Shown here: positions 40,556 through 50,379 of the stretch, in pieces
Position numbering within the stretch: position 1 is the stretch's first letter
Layout of the letters: every line of letters starts with the position of its first letter
Origin: Gordonibacter massiliensis (ex Traore et al. 2017)
GTDB lineage: Bacteria; Actinomycetota; Coriobacteriia; Coriobacteriales; Eggerthellaceae
Length of the DNA: 64,000 nt
Direction: 5' to 3'
Assembly: GCA_900170005.1 (NCBI GenBank)
Contig: LT827128.1
Span: 2,166,168-2,230,167, forward strand
The notes under the pieces: model-generated
Told to the model about the DNA's origin: nothing
Databases searched by the model: none
The model's input: only the letters and a program-made list of their open reading frames with translations
Made by a program: the position numbers and the translations under genes

Positions 40556-43162
40556 CTACCCTATCAGCCCCAACTTGCGGGCGCGCAGCACGGCGTCTTC
40601 GGCGGTGTGCGCGTCGAGCTTGCGGTAGGCGGCGGCCAGGTGGCTTTTCACCGTGGGAACCGTGAGCCCGGCTCGCTCGGCTATCTCGGGGGCGCGCAGG
40701 CCCTGGGCCAGCAGCTCGAGCACGAGCTTTTGCTGCCGGGACAGCTTCACGGGCTTGTCGCTCGCACCGAGGTTCGCCGTGACGCCGCGGAAACGTCCCG
40801 CGCGATCGTGCGCGGCCAGCAGCGCCTCCTGCACAAAAGCACGTTCGAGCGGGCCTTCGTAATCGGTGCGCACCATGCGGGCGGCCAGGCTTTTCAGCAC
40901 CGGCTCCACCGAAGCGCCCTCGTCGGCCACCACGCGGTAGAACCCGTAGGGCGCAAGCTCTTCGAGCGCGGTCGCGAGCACGTCCACCGCCTCGCCCTTC
41001 CGACCCGTCGCCCACAGAAGCGCAGCCTTGAGCGCGCCCGCCTCGCCGCGGTCGAGCGGCCGGTTGAACGCGCGCCCGAACTCCAGCAGGTCGTCGAGCA
41101 AGCGCTCGGCATCGTCCGTCTGGCCGAGCGCGAGCAAGGCCCGCACGGTGGTGAAATGCTGGAACACGCGCACGAGCTCGATGCGGTCCACCTCAGTGAC
41201 GAAGTACTCGTCCAGCCAGGCGCGCGCCGCCTTCGCGTCGGCGTCGAACAGCGCGAGCTTCGCCTCGTACGCCTTCAGGTTCGGCAGGAAGTACGGCGCC
41301 TGCACCTCCACGAACGCACGGAACGCGGCAAGCTCGGCGGCGGCCTCGGCGTCGCGGTTCTGCTGCCACAGCGTCGCATGGTGCATCACGGCGATGCAGA
41401 TGCGCCCGTCGTCGCGGTTCTCGGGCACCACCGCGCGCCAGGCGTCCTCGATACCGGCCAACGCGGTTTCCATGTCGTCGCGCTCGTAGGCGAAGCACGC
41501 CGGGATGAGCGGGTAGATGTACCCCCATTCCGCCCCCAGCAGCACCGAGAACGTGCGACCGAGCAGATCCATGCCGCCTTCCTCAAGCGCGATGCACGAG
41601 TAGTCCAGGTTGCTGCGGTGCGGGTACGGCAGGTTGTGCGTGAACGACGTGAGGGTGGTGGCCAGGCCCTTCGGCGTGAAGTGCTTGACGAAGCGGCTGA
41701 ACTTGGAGAACTTGCGCGCCTTGTCCAAAACGCTCGTGCGGTGGTCGATGCTGTACGACAGGATGGACGACTCCACGAAACGCGAGTCGAACAGCGCGAT
41801 GCGCGGCAGGGCCCGGTACAGCTCGTCCATGTGGCGCTCGAACATCTCGCAGCGGCCGGTGAGGTAGGCGTACCACAGCGCTAGGATGTGCAGCGGAGGG
41901 CACACCCGGTACGCGCTCTCGGGTATCTTCTCGATGTCGAGCGTGCGCAGGAAGTCGGCGTAGTCGGCCACCGATCCGGGGTTGCTCTCGAACAGGAACA
42001 GCAGCAGGTAGGTGTCCATACCGCTGAAATCGCCGCTCTCCAGCCAGAACCGCAACGCCCGCATATAGTCGCGCTTCTTGCGAAAGTGCTCGGCCGCCCG
42101 CTTGCACAGCGCCGTGCGGTCGACGCCCGCGTCCTCGGACTTGCGCACCAGATAGTCGCGGAACAGGTGGTGGTAGCGGAACGTGTCCCCGTGCAGCCGG
42201 GTGAGGAACGTGTTGGTGCGCGCGAGCCGGTCCATGACCTCGCCTGCGTCGTCCCGCCCGCTCAGCACGGCCGCCAGCTCGGAGTCGAACTCGTCGGCCA
42301 CGCTGGTGGCCAGGCAGAACGCGCGCAAATCGTCGTCCCACGTGTTCCACACCTGCTCGTCGAAGTAGCGCTCGAACAGAAAACGGGTGCTGCCCGTCTT
42401 CAAATGACCCGACTTCGACAGCGCCGCCACGCCAAGGGCCCAACCGTCCGTGGCCGTGTGCACGAGCCGCGTCTCGTCGGGCGTAAGGAACAGGCCCAGC
42501 GCCTCGAAGTACCCGCGGATCTCGTCCTCGGCGAACCGCAGGTCCTCCGCGCCCAGCACGGCGAGCTTGCCGGCCGCGTTAACGGCGCGCCACTCCTCCG
42601 TCAGCTCGGATCGCGACAGCAACAACACCGTGAACGCACCGGGCAGGCGTCTGAGCACATCGGGAAGCGACTTCGCTATCTCGCGATTGTTGATAAAGTG
42701 CATATCGTCGAACACCAGGACATGCCGCTTGTCCAACGGCAGCATTTCGGACACGAGGCCGATGGCGTGCTCGACCGGGGACGACGAGAACGCCGGATCC
42801 TCCAGCACGGCGCGCATGGCCTCGTTGCCGGGCTGCACCGAGTACAGCCCGGTTGCCAGCTGCTTGTAGAACACCGAGGGCACGTCGTCGTAGCGGTCGA
42901 GGCCGATCCACACGGCAGGCTGCTTCACCTTGCGAAGCCACAGCAACGCCGACACCGTCTTGCCGCTGCCCGCCGGCGCGCCGATGTAGACGAACCGGGT
43001 TCGCGCAGCACGGTCGATGGCGTCAACCACGCGCAGCCGCGGAGCGCACACGTCGGGCAGCGACGCTGGCGCGAACTTCTCGCTCAGCAGCAGGTCGGCC
43101 GAAACGTCCGACTCCTTCGCATCCTCTGGCTCGCCGTGCGCCTTGCCGCGCCTCTTCGCCAT
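40556..43162 (-). CDS. MalT/LAL-like STAND ATPase, LuxR-type regulator
   Basis: 868 residues. Walker A GAPAGSGKT (61-69), Walker B HVLVFDDMHF, then a winged-helix and a TPR-like helical middle (about 330-780), and a LuxR HTH at the C-terminus: KLSRQQKLVLELLAQGLRAPEIAERAGLTVPTVKSHLAAAYRKLDAHTAEDAVLRARKLGLIG. MalT-type proteins are ATP-dependent activators sensing small ligands. It is divergent from the large surface-protein gene at 43350 with only 187 bp between start codons, so that gene is the likely target. I use the ATG at 43162 (MAKRRGK) after GAGGCAGGTGG; an ATG at 43180 is possible but has no good ribosome site. Confidence 0.88.
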   Translation of the reverse strand: MAKRRGKAHGEPEDAKESDVSADLLLSEKFAPASLPDVCAPRLRVVDAIDRAARTRFVYIGAPAGSGKTVSALLWLRKVKQPAVWIGLDRYDDVPSVFYKQLATGLYSVQPGNEAMRAVLEDPAFSSSPVEHAIGLVSEMLPLDKRHVLVFDDMHFINNREIAKSLPDVLRRLPGAFTVLLLSRSELTEEWRAVNAAGKLAVLGAEDLRFAEDEIRGYFEALGLFLTPDETRLVHTATDGWALGVAALSKSGHLKTGSTRFLFERYFDEQVWNTWDDDLRAFCLATSVADEFDSELAAVLSGRDDAGEVMDRLARTNTFLTRLHGDTFRYHHLFRDYLVRKSEDAGVDRTALCKRAAEHFRKKRDYMRALRFWLESGDFSGMDTYLLLFLFESNPGSVADYADFLRTLDIEKIPESAYRVCPPLHILALWYAYLTGRCEMFERHMDELYRALPRIALFDSRFVESSILSYSIDHRTSVLDKARKFSKFSRFVKHFTPKGLATTLTSFTHNLPYPHRSNLDYSCIALEEGGMDLLGRTFSVLLGAEWGYIYPLIPACFAYERDDMETALAGIEDAWRAVVPENRDDGRICIAVMHHATLWQQNRDAEAAAELAAFRAFVEVQAPYFLPNLKAYEAKLALFDADAKAARAWLDEYFVTEVDRIELVRVFQHFTTVRALLALGQTDDAERLLDDLLEFGRAFNRPLDRGEAGALKAALLWATGRKGEAVDVLATALEELAPYGFYRVVADEGASVEPVLKSLAARMVRTDYEGPLERAFVQEALLAAHDRAGRFRGVTANLGASDKPVKLSRQQKLVLELLAQGLRAPEIAERAGLTVPTVKSHLAAAYRKLDAHTAEDAVLRARKLGLIG

Positions 43163-43248
43163 ACCACCTGCCTCTTCCATAATTCGCTTTTCGGGAAGTA
43201 TAGCGCGAAACCTCATACTGGATGATGTTCCTTTTCGCCCGATGACCC

Positions 43249-43254
43249 TATACT
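43249..43254 (+). promoter_or_regulatory. -10 box before surface-protein gene
   Basis: TATACT 96 bp before the ATG at 43350. A second TATACT on the minus strand at about 43198-43203 would serve the divergent regulator. No strong -35 is present for either, consistent with activator dependence. Confidence 0.45.
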
Positions 43255-43349
43255 TAAGCAAACGGATATGCTTTCCGTCGGTGCATTGTTGCCCAAGGCC
43301 GCCAAGCCTCCGCGGCGAAGCCGTCGGAAGCTTACGCGAGGAGGTTTCT

Positions 43350-46300
43350 ATGGGCACGATACAACATGCAGCGCGCACCTCGTTCAACCTGGTCATGGCC
43401 TTGGTGCTGGCGATATCGCTCGGCCTCACGGGAGGCCTGGCCTCCACGACGCGCGCCTGGGCCGATGACGCCCCGCCGCCAGACGAAGTGGCCGAGCCGG
43501 AGGCGACGGCCGCCAGCACCGACGACGCCTCCCAGGCGCTGAACTACTTCAGCGACCCGTCCGACTACGGCAAATTCAAGATCGACACCTCCCAAACGCC
43601 GTCGGACTTCAACAGCGACACGAGCGAAGACCCCATGGCGGGCTTCGAATGCTACGAGCCCCAGAACCTTTACGTCAGCTACATGAACCGTTACGACTAC
43701 GACAAAGGCCAGTTCTCGGTCGCCGACAGCCTCACGGATCTGGCAACGTCCGACAAGTCGTTGGACGCCATGCTGGAAAACGACAACACCGTGGGCGGCA
43801 CGAAGTCGTTAAACGCGAACGATTGGAGGCATTTCCAATACCATGCCAACAACTCGTGCGCCGTTCCCAACCGCAACGGGGACGAGAACCTGGTGGCCAT
43901 CAGCAACATCTACGTGGGAACCTCGACCGGTTCGGGCGATGCCGACCGCAGAAGCCGCCAAGAGATACAGCTTTGGCGCTTCGATAAGAACAACTCGAAC
44001 CCGATCAACGTCGGTCAAGCGAACGTCGATTTGGTGAGCGGCCAAAAGGACGACTTGGAAAGGCTCGACGCCATCGAGCAAGACGGCTCGCTGGGTCTGA
44101 CCGCCTTGGTTGGCGGCGACTTCGACGGCAAGGGCGCAGCAGAACTCGCCGTGTACGTGCCCGACGCGAAAAATCCTCGCATCGACTTCTATGGGTATAT
44201 CAACAACGTGGGGTTCTTGAAGAGCAACTGGAGCATTCCGCTGTCAGATCTGGGGGCCCAATTCGGCGGCACGTTCAAGAACTGGTATCTGCCCATTGTG
44301 AGCCTTTCCACCATTTCCCGAACAGACGGCAACCTCACCTACGACGATATCGTCGTCACCGCAAGCATGCCCTACACCAATTACGACGGGATGGACCAGC
44401 TCAATCAGTCAACCGTCATGTCCATCTATTCCTCGCTCGGCAACAGCAGCGGTGCGCTTGAAAAGGTGTTCAGCTACACTCCCGACGACGGTTCGCAGCG
44501 CATGCGCTTCGCTTCCACCCAAGTCACCGACCTCAACGACAACGGGGAACCCGAGCTCATCTTGGCCGGCAACCGCAACACCTACGACAAGAACGACAAA
44601 ATGGGCAAGATGGACGCCAGCAAAAACCTGGTGCAGATGATAACGTACAACGAGTCGAAGCAGGCCTACCAGTACGTTTGGGACTCCCCGCAGGAAGTCG
44701 AAGCCCTTAGCAACCTCAACGTGACCTTTGAGATGTGCGAGCCCGTGGCCATGGCATCCGGGAAATACCTGCGCGACCAAAACGACGCACTGTTCTTGGA
44801 AGGCCATGTGTTCGCGCTTTCGTCCAACACGTCGGACAAACTGACCAACGAGGCCGACCGCTTCCGCGAAGGCCGGTTCACCTCGCAGTTCCATATGGAC
44901 CTGAGCGGCTCCAACTGCTTCATCAAAAAGGCCGTCAGCGGCAACTTCGCGAAGAAGAACCTCAACTCCGAGCAGCTTATCGTGCAGAGCGGCACCACGT
45001 CCTCGGGGCGGGACAAAACGGTGTCCTACGATGTGCGCTGGGTGTATCAAGAAGGATCCAACCTGAAGCAGTTCGACACCGACACCAACTTCATCCACAA
45101 CAAGAAAAGCCACGACAACGGCACGTTTTTAACCCTGTGTACCGTGGAAGCCAACACCAAAAACGCCTTCAAGTTCAAGCTGAAGTCGAAGGCGTACGGG
45201 TGGAGCGCTCCCGAAGCCATAGCGGTATTGGGCAGCGTGCCCTACTGGGGCGAACTGGTGGGTGCGGACGATAGATACGAGATGGGAACGACTTCGTTCG
45301 GCATATCCTCCAGCGGACTTTCCGGCGAAGATCACTCGTGGAAGCTCGGGGGCAACTTCAACATATCCGCCGACCTCATGTTCGGCGCAGGATTCCTTGG
45401 CAACGGCGGGGTCATGGGCGGCGGCTTCGATTTTGGTTTAGCGGGCAGCTATGCGCACAGTTATTACGAAGCGCACGAAAAGAAGCAGTCCCTAACCTAT
45501 CAGGAGAAGGCGGGGCGCGACATGGTGGTGTGCGGCGCCACGCCCATTGTGACGTACAGCTACGAAGTATGGGTGCCGAAATTTTACGCGAGTGAGGATT
45601 ATTGCAAGCAATACAACGAATATCAGGAGCAACACGGCACTGGGGGAACGCCCATCTCCGAGGGATGGATGGGTGATTGCTGGGTTCCTTTCAGCATCAC
45701 CAACACCTACGATGTGGTTTTAGGGATGCTGCCGCTCGATGATTACAACAAGGCGGTTCGCGACCTTAATACGACCGACCTTCTGACCATCGATAAAGAC
45801 AAGCTGTTCAACCACGTTGCGGGCGATCCCACCCGCTATGACAGCGACATGAGCGCCATCTCGAACGTCGACGTCGACGGCATTCAGGAAACAAGCCAAA
45901 AGGTGCCCATCGGCCCCAACGGGCAATCGAGCATAGCCGCCTCGCTTGAGATAAGCAAAACGAGTCAGGCGAGCGAAGGATACGATTTCGCCGTCAGTGG
46001 CGATCTGGCCATCGCCATGAACGCCACGTTGGGATTTTTGGCAAAAGCAAAGTTAGACGCCCGCGGCTCGATAGGCATTGAGTACGCGCCCAGCGCAAGC
46101 TATGTGGATTCGACCACCTTGGGGGCGCAGTTCAGCACCGACCTGCCGCAGCTTCCCAACGATGCCAGCTACAGCGCCTACCAACACAACGTGCAGATGG
46201 CCGTGTGGCGCACCACGCTGGCAAATAAGCCCTTTGTGGTAGGCTACTTGGTGTCCGGAACCGACAAACAAGCCGCGCCTAAAAGCCCGCCGCGTTACCC

Positions 46301-48260
46301 CATCGTGTACAGCGCGTCCGACAACGAGATCGCATGGGCCTGGAGCAACGACACCACCCGCCGCGCCGGCGCCTACGGCGTGGCCCTGCCGACAAGCATC
46401 GGCGAATGGCAAGTGCCCAGCAGCAACGTGGTGGACGGTTCGACGAACATGTTCGTCACCAAATTGAAACCGGAGGATACGGACAGATCGCAGAGCATCC
46501 GCTTCCAAGCCTACGATAACGAAAACGGGGACAACCCCAGCGCTTTGAGCCGCTCGCTGACGGGTTACGCCACCAACAGCAAAGTGAACCCCGTCTTCAC
46601 CACGCAACCCGAGAACGCCTTGGCTGCCCCCGGCAGCACGGTTACGTTCGGCGCGTCTGCCAAGTCTCAGCGCGGCGAAAAGATCGATTACCAATGGTAT
46701 CGCCTCGATATATCGGACAGTCTCTACTACGGCACCTGGGAGGCAATTCCCGGAGCGAAGAGCCCCACGCTCGAGATCGCAAACGTGACGGCCGACGACG
46801 ACAACACGCTGTACCGCGTGGATGCTTTCGACCAGACGGTGGTGAACGGCCAGCTACCTTCCACCCACTCGAACGTCGCCACGTTGAAGGTGGATAGCAA
46901 CGCCGTCGCACCGGGCAACGACGCGAACGCAACGACGCAGACCGTGCCCACGATAAGCCTCCGATTCATGACGAGATACGCTGGCGCCGATACGGGAGAA
47001 ATGGATGCGCATGGCGATGAGTTCTTCGTGCCGCTGTACACGAGCGGCAGGTTGGAGGTTACCGTAAAGGACGCCGATGGCAACCCCTGCTCCGGCACGG
47101 TCGACATGACGCCGTATTTCATTCCCACCGGCAAAGACAAGCCAGACTATAAAATGCCCCTCTACACCACCCTTGACAGCGCAACGGGCATGGCTTCGGG
47201 GTACTTCTCCCCCACGCTTGACGACCCTTGGGCGGGAGCCAGTGAACCGATGATCTACCAGGTGAAGCTGACGTACAAGCCCGCCGACCAGGACAAAGAC
47301 AAGTGGGCCGAAACCGAAACCCGCTACACCATCAACTACGGCAAGGTGGACTTCGATAGCAAGGCGCACTACCTCGCCCTCGACACGGACGGCGCCCTGC
47401 CCGGGCTGGACGAGCGGGACGCATCGTCCAGCGACGGCGCGTACAAGGTGGCCGTGGCGCAGAACATGAAGCTGCCCGACCTCTCGCCGCAGATGGTGGG
47501 CGCTCGGTTCGACGGTTGGTATCTCGACGCCGACTTCACCACGCCGCTGTCCTTCCCCTTCGCGCCGCTCACGCCGGGCGAGACGACGACGGTGCACGGC
47601 AAGTGGCTCCAAGACGAATACAACATCACCTACAACTTGGACGGAGGCACGAACGACCCCGGCAACCCCACGGTGCTCACCAACGACAGTCCCACGGTCA
47701 CACTCGAAGACCCGACGAAGACGGGCTACGCCTTCGAGGGCTGGTATCCCGTGGTCGGCGGCACCGTGCTCGACCAACCCGTCGCGCACATCCCGCGGGG
47801 GCTCACCGGCGACCTCACGCTACAGGCGAAATGGTCGCTCATCGAGTACCCCATCTACTACTCGGCATTCGCCGGAACGAACCCGAGCGGCAACCCGCAC
47901 TCGTACACGGTGCACGACGAGGTGACCATCCAAGCGCCCCTGTTCGAGGGCGCCATAGCGGGCACGAGCGCCTGGTACGCCGACTCGTTGTTCTCCACCA
48001 AGGCCGCAGCCACCATACCCAAAGGCAGCACCGGCAGCGTGGTGCTGTACGGACGGGCCGACTACCCGAACCCGAACCCCCAGCCGGAGCCGGGACCGGG
48101 GCCGGAAGTCAATCCCACGACGCCTGCCGGCGGCAACGGCAACGGCACCGCCCTGGTGTCCACGGGAGACGCGACGTTGCCCGGCATCGTGACCTTGGCG
48201 TCTCTGCTGCTGCTAGCCCTCGTCGCCGCCGGCACCGCCGCCCACCGTCGGCGCTCGTAG
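43350..48260 (+). CDS. Large sortase-anchored surface protein with Ig-like and Listeria-Bacteroides repeats
   Basis: 1636 residues. Signal peptide 1-39 ending ARAWA. The N-terminal part contains FG-GAP-like stretches (GGDFDGKGAAELAVYV, DLNDNGEPELILAGNRN). The middle (about 600-1050) is unrecognised, with a glycine-rich segment (MFGAGFLGNGGVMGGGFDFG). An Ig-like domain lies near 1085-1180 (FTTQPENALAAPGSTVTFGA ... YQWYRLD). Three Listeria-Bacteroides-type repeats (about 1370-1585; GARFDGWYLD, YNLDGG ... FEGWYP) follow. The end has LVSTGD (1602), a hydrophobic stretch and HRRRS, a sorting signal with Val in place of Pro. Base composition is lower in GC in the middle. Likely adhesin or binding protein; ligand unknown. 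Confidence 0.88.
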   Translation: MGTIQHAARTSFNLVMALVLAISLGLTGGLASTTRAWADDAPPPDEVAEPEATAASTDDASQALNYFSDPSDYGKFKIDTSQTPSDFNSDTSEDPMAGFECYEPQNLYVSYMNRYDYDKGQFSVADSLTDLATSDKSLDAMLENDNTVGGTKSLNANDWRHFQYHANNSCAVPNRNGDENLVAISNIYVGTSTGSGDADRRSRQEIQLWRFDKNNSNPINVGQANVDLVSGQKDDLERLDAIEQDGSLGLTALVGGDFDGKGAAELAVYVPDAKNPRIDFYGYINNVGFLKSNWSIPLSDLGAQFGGTFKNWYLPIVSLSTISRTDGNLTYDDIVVTASMPYTNYDGMDQLNQSTVMSIYSSLGNSSGALEKVFSYTPDDGSQRMRFASTQVTDLNDNGEPELILAGNRNTYDKNDKMGKMDASKNLVQMITYNESKQAYQYVWDSPQEVEALSNLNVTFEMCEPVAMASGKYLRDQNDALFLEGHVFALSSNTSDKLTNEADRFREGRFTSQFHMDLSGSNCFIKKAVSGNFAKKNLNSEQLIVQSGTTSSGRDKTVSYDVRWVYQEGSNLKQFDTDTNFIHNKKSHDNGTFLTLCTVEANTKNAFKFKLKSKAYGWSAPEAIAVLGSVPYWGELVGADDRYEMGTTSFGISSSGLSGEDHSWKLGGNFNISADLMFGAGFLGNGGVMGGGFDFGLAGSYAHSYYEAHEKKQSLTYQEKAGRDMVVCGATPIVTYSYEVWVPKFYASEDYCKQYNEYQEQHGTGGTPISEGWMGDCWVPFSITNTYDVVLGMLPLDDYNKAVRDLNTTDLLTIDKDKLFNHVAGDPTRYDSDMSAISNVDVDGIQETSQKVPIGPNGQSSIAASLEISKTSQASEGYDFAVSGDLAIAMNATLGFLAKAKLDARGSIGIEYAPSASYVDSTTLGAQFSTDLPQLPNDASYSAYQHNVQMAVWRTTLANKPFVVGYLVSGTDKQAAPKSPPRYPIVYSASDNEIAWAWSNDTTRRAGAYGVALPTSIGEWQVPSSNVVDGSTNMFVTKLKPEDTDRSQSIRFQAYDNENGDNPSALSRSLTGYATNSKVNPVFTTQPENALAAPGSTVTFGASAKSQRGEKIDYQWYRLDISDSLYYGTWEAIPGAKSPTLEIANVTADDDNTLYRVDAFDQTVVNGQLPSTHSNVATLKVDSNAVAPGNDANATTQTVPTISLRFMTRYAGADTGEMDAHGDEFFVPLYTSGRLEVTVKDADGNPCSGTVDMTPYFIPTGKDKPDYKMPLYTTLDSATGMASGYFSPTLDDPWAGASEPMIYQVKLTYKPADQDKDKWAETETRYTINYGKVDFDSKAHYLALDTDGALPGLDERDASSSDGAYKVAVAQNMKLPDLSPQMVGARFDGWYLDADFTTPLSFPFAPLTPGETTTVHGKWLQDEYNITYNLDGGTNDPGNPTVLTNDSPTVTLEDPTKTGYAFEGWYPVVGGTVLDQPVAHIPRGLTGDLTLQAKWSLIEYPIYYSAFAGTNPSGNPHSYTVHDEVTIQAPLFEGAIAGTSAWYADSLFSTKAAATIPKGSTGSVVLYGRADYPNPNPQPEPGPGPEVNPTTPAGGNGNGTALVSTGDATLPGIVTLASLLLLALVAAGTAAHRRRS

Positions 48261-48306
48261 CAGAACCGCATCAACTTGGAGGGGTAGCTCGAAGATGCCT
48301 CCCCGC

Positions 48307-48337
48307 CCGTCGGGCCCCGCGCAGCGGGGCCCGACGG
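48307..48337 (+). terminator. Terminator hairpin after surface-protein gene
   Basis: CCGTCGGGCCCCGC, GCA loop, GCGGGGCCCGACGG: a perfect 14-bp stem 46 bp past the stop, followed by ATTTGGG. A strong structural stop with a poor T-run. Confidence 0.6.
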
Positions 48338-48355
48338 ATTTGGGTGCCGCAAGCA

Positions 48356-48410
48356 ACTTCTAAAATTTTCTTAGAAGTTTGCACCGTATCTTCTTAGATA
48401 TTTTTAGAAG
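48356..48410. promoter_or_regulatory. Two AT-rich palindromes, 33 bp apart
   Basis: ACTTCTAA...TTAGAAGT (48356-48378) and CTTCT...AGAAG (48390-48410) share CTTCTtA and AGAAG ends with centres 33 bp apart (about three helical turns). They lie between two convergent genes, where an operator is unexpected; they could instead be tandem terminator stems. Confidence 0.4.
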
Positions 48411-48526
48411 CTGTATCTCCCCTGTCACCTGTTCCGGCAGTCCTCAGCCTCGGCACCATATCCACGCTGGCGCAATGTTGCGAGTTCGATGCTCATGACG
48501 CTTGCGAGCTCCGCCCCCCTCGGGCC

Positions 48527-49240
48527 TCACGCCGAAACCTTCACCCCCGGCTCAAGGCGGCGCAGCAGCTCCGTTCGTAACTTGAGGTTGGCCACGGAAA
48601 ACGACGGCTCCTTGTACTGCATCCTTTTACCGAGGCGCTTACCTATATGGTTCGCGATCTTCTCCACTTCGACGCGACTCGCAATCTGCAGCGTGGTCAC
48701 CGAGATCACGTCGATGCCCAGCGCGTCCAAGGCGTTACGGCGCGAAGAGTCGTTCGCCGCATTGCGAGATCCCAGATGCTCCGCATCGCTGTCGTACTCG
48801 ATGGCGAGTTTCGCTTCGGGCCAGTACAGGTCGCAGCGGTAGAATTGCTTGGAGGCCATCTTCCGCGCATGGGCTCCCACGTCGATGCGATAGTTGAGAC
48901 AGGGCGGCGCGAACCCGTAGCCGCCAAGCCGGTACGGCAGGCACAGCAACGTGGTCAGAACGGTCTCCCGAGGCGAGGCCGAACCGTCAACGACATAGCG
49001 CAGCGCCCGCAGCGCCTTGCTCCGCCCATGGGCGCCCGCAGCCTTCGACGCGAAAGACTCCAGCCTCGCAACCGTGGTCAACGGCGCACAAGAGCGCAGC
49101 CCCCCCCCCCGTCGAAACGTCGTACGTTCCGCAAAGTTCGAAACCATCTTCGGGAGAAGCGACCCCTTTCTCGAAGGAAAACTCGCGGCGATCGCCAGTG
49201 AGCACGGCGACCGCCAGCGAATATCTCCGTCGCCCTGGCC
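48527..49240 (-). pseudogene. Vsr/DUF559-like endonuclease-fold protein, frameshifted and N-truncated
   Basis: The C-terminal frame (48527 to about 49110) encodes CAPLTTVARLESF, RALRYVVDGSASPRETVLTT, LCLPYRLGGYGFAPPCLNYR and a nuclease-like CDLYWPEAKLAIEYDSDAEH ... RRNALDALGIDVISVTT, resembling the PD-(D/E)XK DUF559/Vsr fold. Upstream the same gene continues in another frame (GFELCGTYDVST), and the switch is at an 11-G tract (49100-49110 on the plus strand as C11). Ten Gs would join the two frames. The N-terminal part expected before GFELCG is missing; a terminator of the upstream operon begins at 49284. An ATG at 49258 is in the downstream frame and could give 243 residues, but it lacks a ribosome site. 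Confidence 0.6.
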
Positions 49241-49283
49241 CACACAGAAGAGTCGCATTTGAGCCCAAAATCTCCAACCATGC

Positions 49284-49323
49284 AAAAAGCCTCCCATTTC
49301 CTGCTGTCCAAGAAATGGGAGGC
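49284..49323 (-). terminator. Rho-independent terminator of the psr-like operon
   Basis: On the minus strand GCCTCCCATTTC, 11-nt loop, GAAATGGGAGGC, then TTTTT. It lies 157 bp after the NrfD-type gene, the last gene of the operon. It is the clearest intrinsic terminator in the window. Confidence 0.85.
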
Positions 49324-49479
49324 TCTTCAAAGCGAGGTCCCCTTTGCGAGCGGGCCCTCTCAAGAAGCAGAGCCCGCTCGCATGCGCCTGCAGAAGGGCA
49401 GCGCCCTGCGAAAGCAGCGCCTCGAGGCGGCACCCCGCAGGACGCCGCCTCGTAGAAGCAGAACGCTGCTTGCCGGTCC

Positions 49480-50373
49480 CTACATCATGGGCACCGTGAT
49501 GGTCACGGGCAGCGCAGCCACGACCACCAGGAAGCGCAGCAGGAAGCCGCCCACCAGCACGCCGGCGTCGGAGCCGAAGCTGATCCAGTGGGCCTTGCGG
49601 CTCTCCTCGAACTCCTTCGGGCTGAAGAACAAAAGCCATGTCTCCAGCGCCGTGGGCAGCACCAGGCCGATGAGCACCAGGCCGATCCAGAACAGCGGCG
49701 CATACTGGCCCACCAGCAGGCTCATGACCGAGTTCCAGCCCGCCACGGAGTTGAAGCTGGTGATGAACATGAGCGAGGCCACCAGCACGAGCTCGATGAT
49801 GGGCAGGCAGAAGTGGAACTTCTTCAGCACGCCCACGCGGTTGAACTCGTCCGCGTGACGCACCACGGCCACCAGCAGCACGCTGGCCATGCCGGCCGAC
49901 ACGGCCGACACCAGAAACAGGATGGGCAGCAGCGCGTTGTTCCACAGCGGGAACGTCTTGCACACGCCCAACAGCGCACCGGTGTACACGGCCACGCACA
50001 CCGCGAACAGCACGCCCACGATGTCAAGCCACACCGGCACGGACTTCTTCAGGAAGTCCAGAACGACCACGACGATGGCCACGATGGTGAAGCCACCCAG
50101 GAACACGACGCCCCACGTCATGACGGAACCGAAGTTCGTCAGCAACAGCGCGAAGCGCAGCGGGTTGTGCAGGCCGCCCTCGGCGTCGAACATGAGCAGG
50201 CACAGGCCGATGATGACCACGATGGGCGCGATGAGGTGTCCCACCTTGCGCATGTTCACGGCCTCGGGATGGCGCCAGCCCAAGAAAGCGGACGTGATGA
50301 ACGCACCGCCGCCCAAACCGGCGAGGAACAGGTACCATGCGATGATGGCGCCCCAGATAGGTTCGAATGACAT
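49480..50373 (-). CDS. NrfD/PsrC-family quinol-oxidising membrane subunit
   Basis: 297 residues with eight to nine hydrophobic helices. IWGAIIAWYLFLAGLGGGAFITSAF at the N-terminus is the PsrC/NrfD first-helix signature, and FITSFNSVAGWNSVMSLLVGQYAPLFWIGLVLIGLVLP is typical of the quinone-site half. It ends the operon with the ferredoxin and molybdopterin genes and would feed menaquinol electrons to them. It begins 6 bp after the ferredoxin stop. Confidence 0.9.
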   Translation of the reverse strand: MSFEPIWGAIIAWYLFLAGLGGGAFITSAFLGWRHPEAVNMRKVGHLIAPIVVIIGLCLLMFDAEGGLHNPLRFALLLTNFGSVMTWGVVFLGGFTIVAIVVVVLDFLKKSVPVWLDIVGVLFAVCVAVYTGALLGVCKTFPLWNNALLPILFLVSAVSAGMASVLLVAVVRHADEFNRVGVLKKFHFCLPIIELVLVASLMFITSFNSVAGWNSVMSLLVGQYAPLFWIGLVLIGLVLPTALETWLLFFSPKEFEESRKAHWISFGSDAGVLVGGFLLRFLVVVAALPVTITVPMM

Positions 50374-50379
50374 CGCTCA

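Noticed and set aside
43160-43180. Alternative ATG at 43180 for the MalT-like regulator
   Set aside because: It lacks a ribosome site, whereas the ATG at 43162 has a GA-rich one; six extra residues would not change the annotation.
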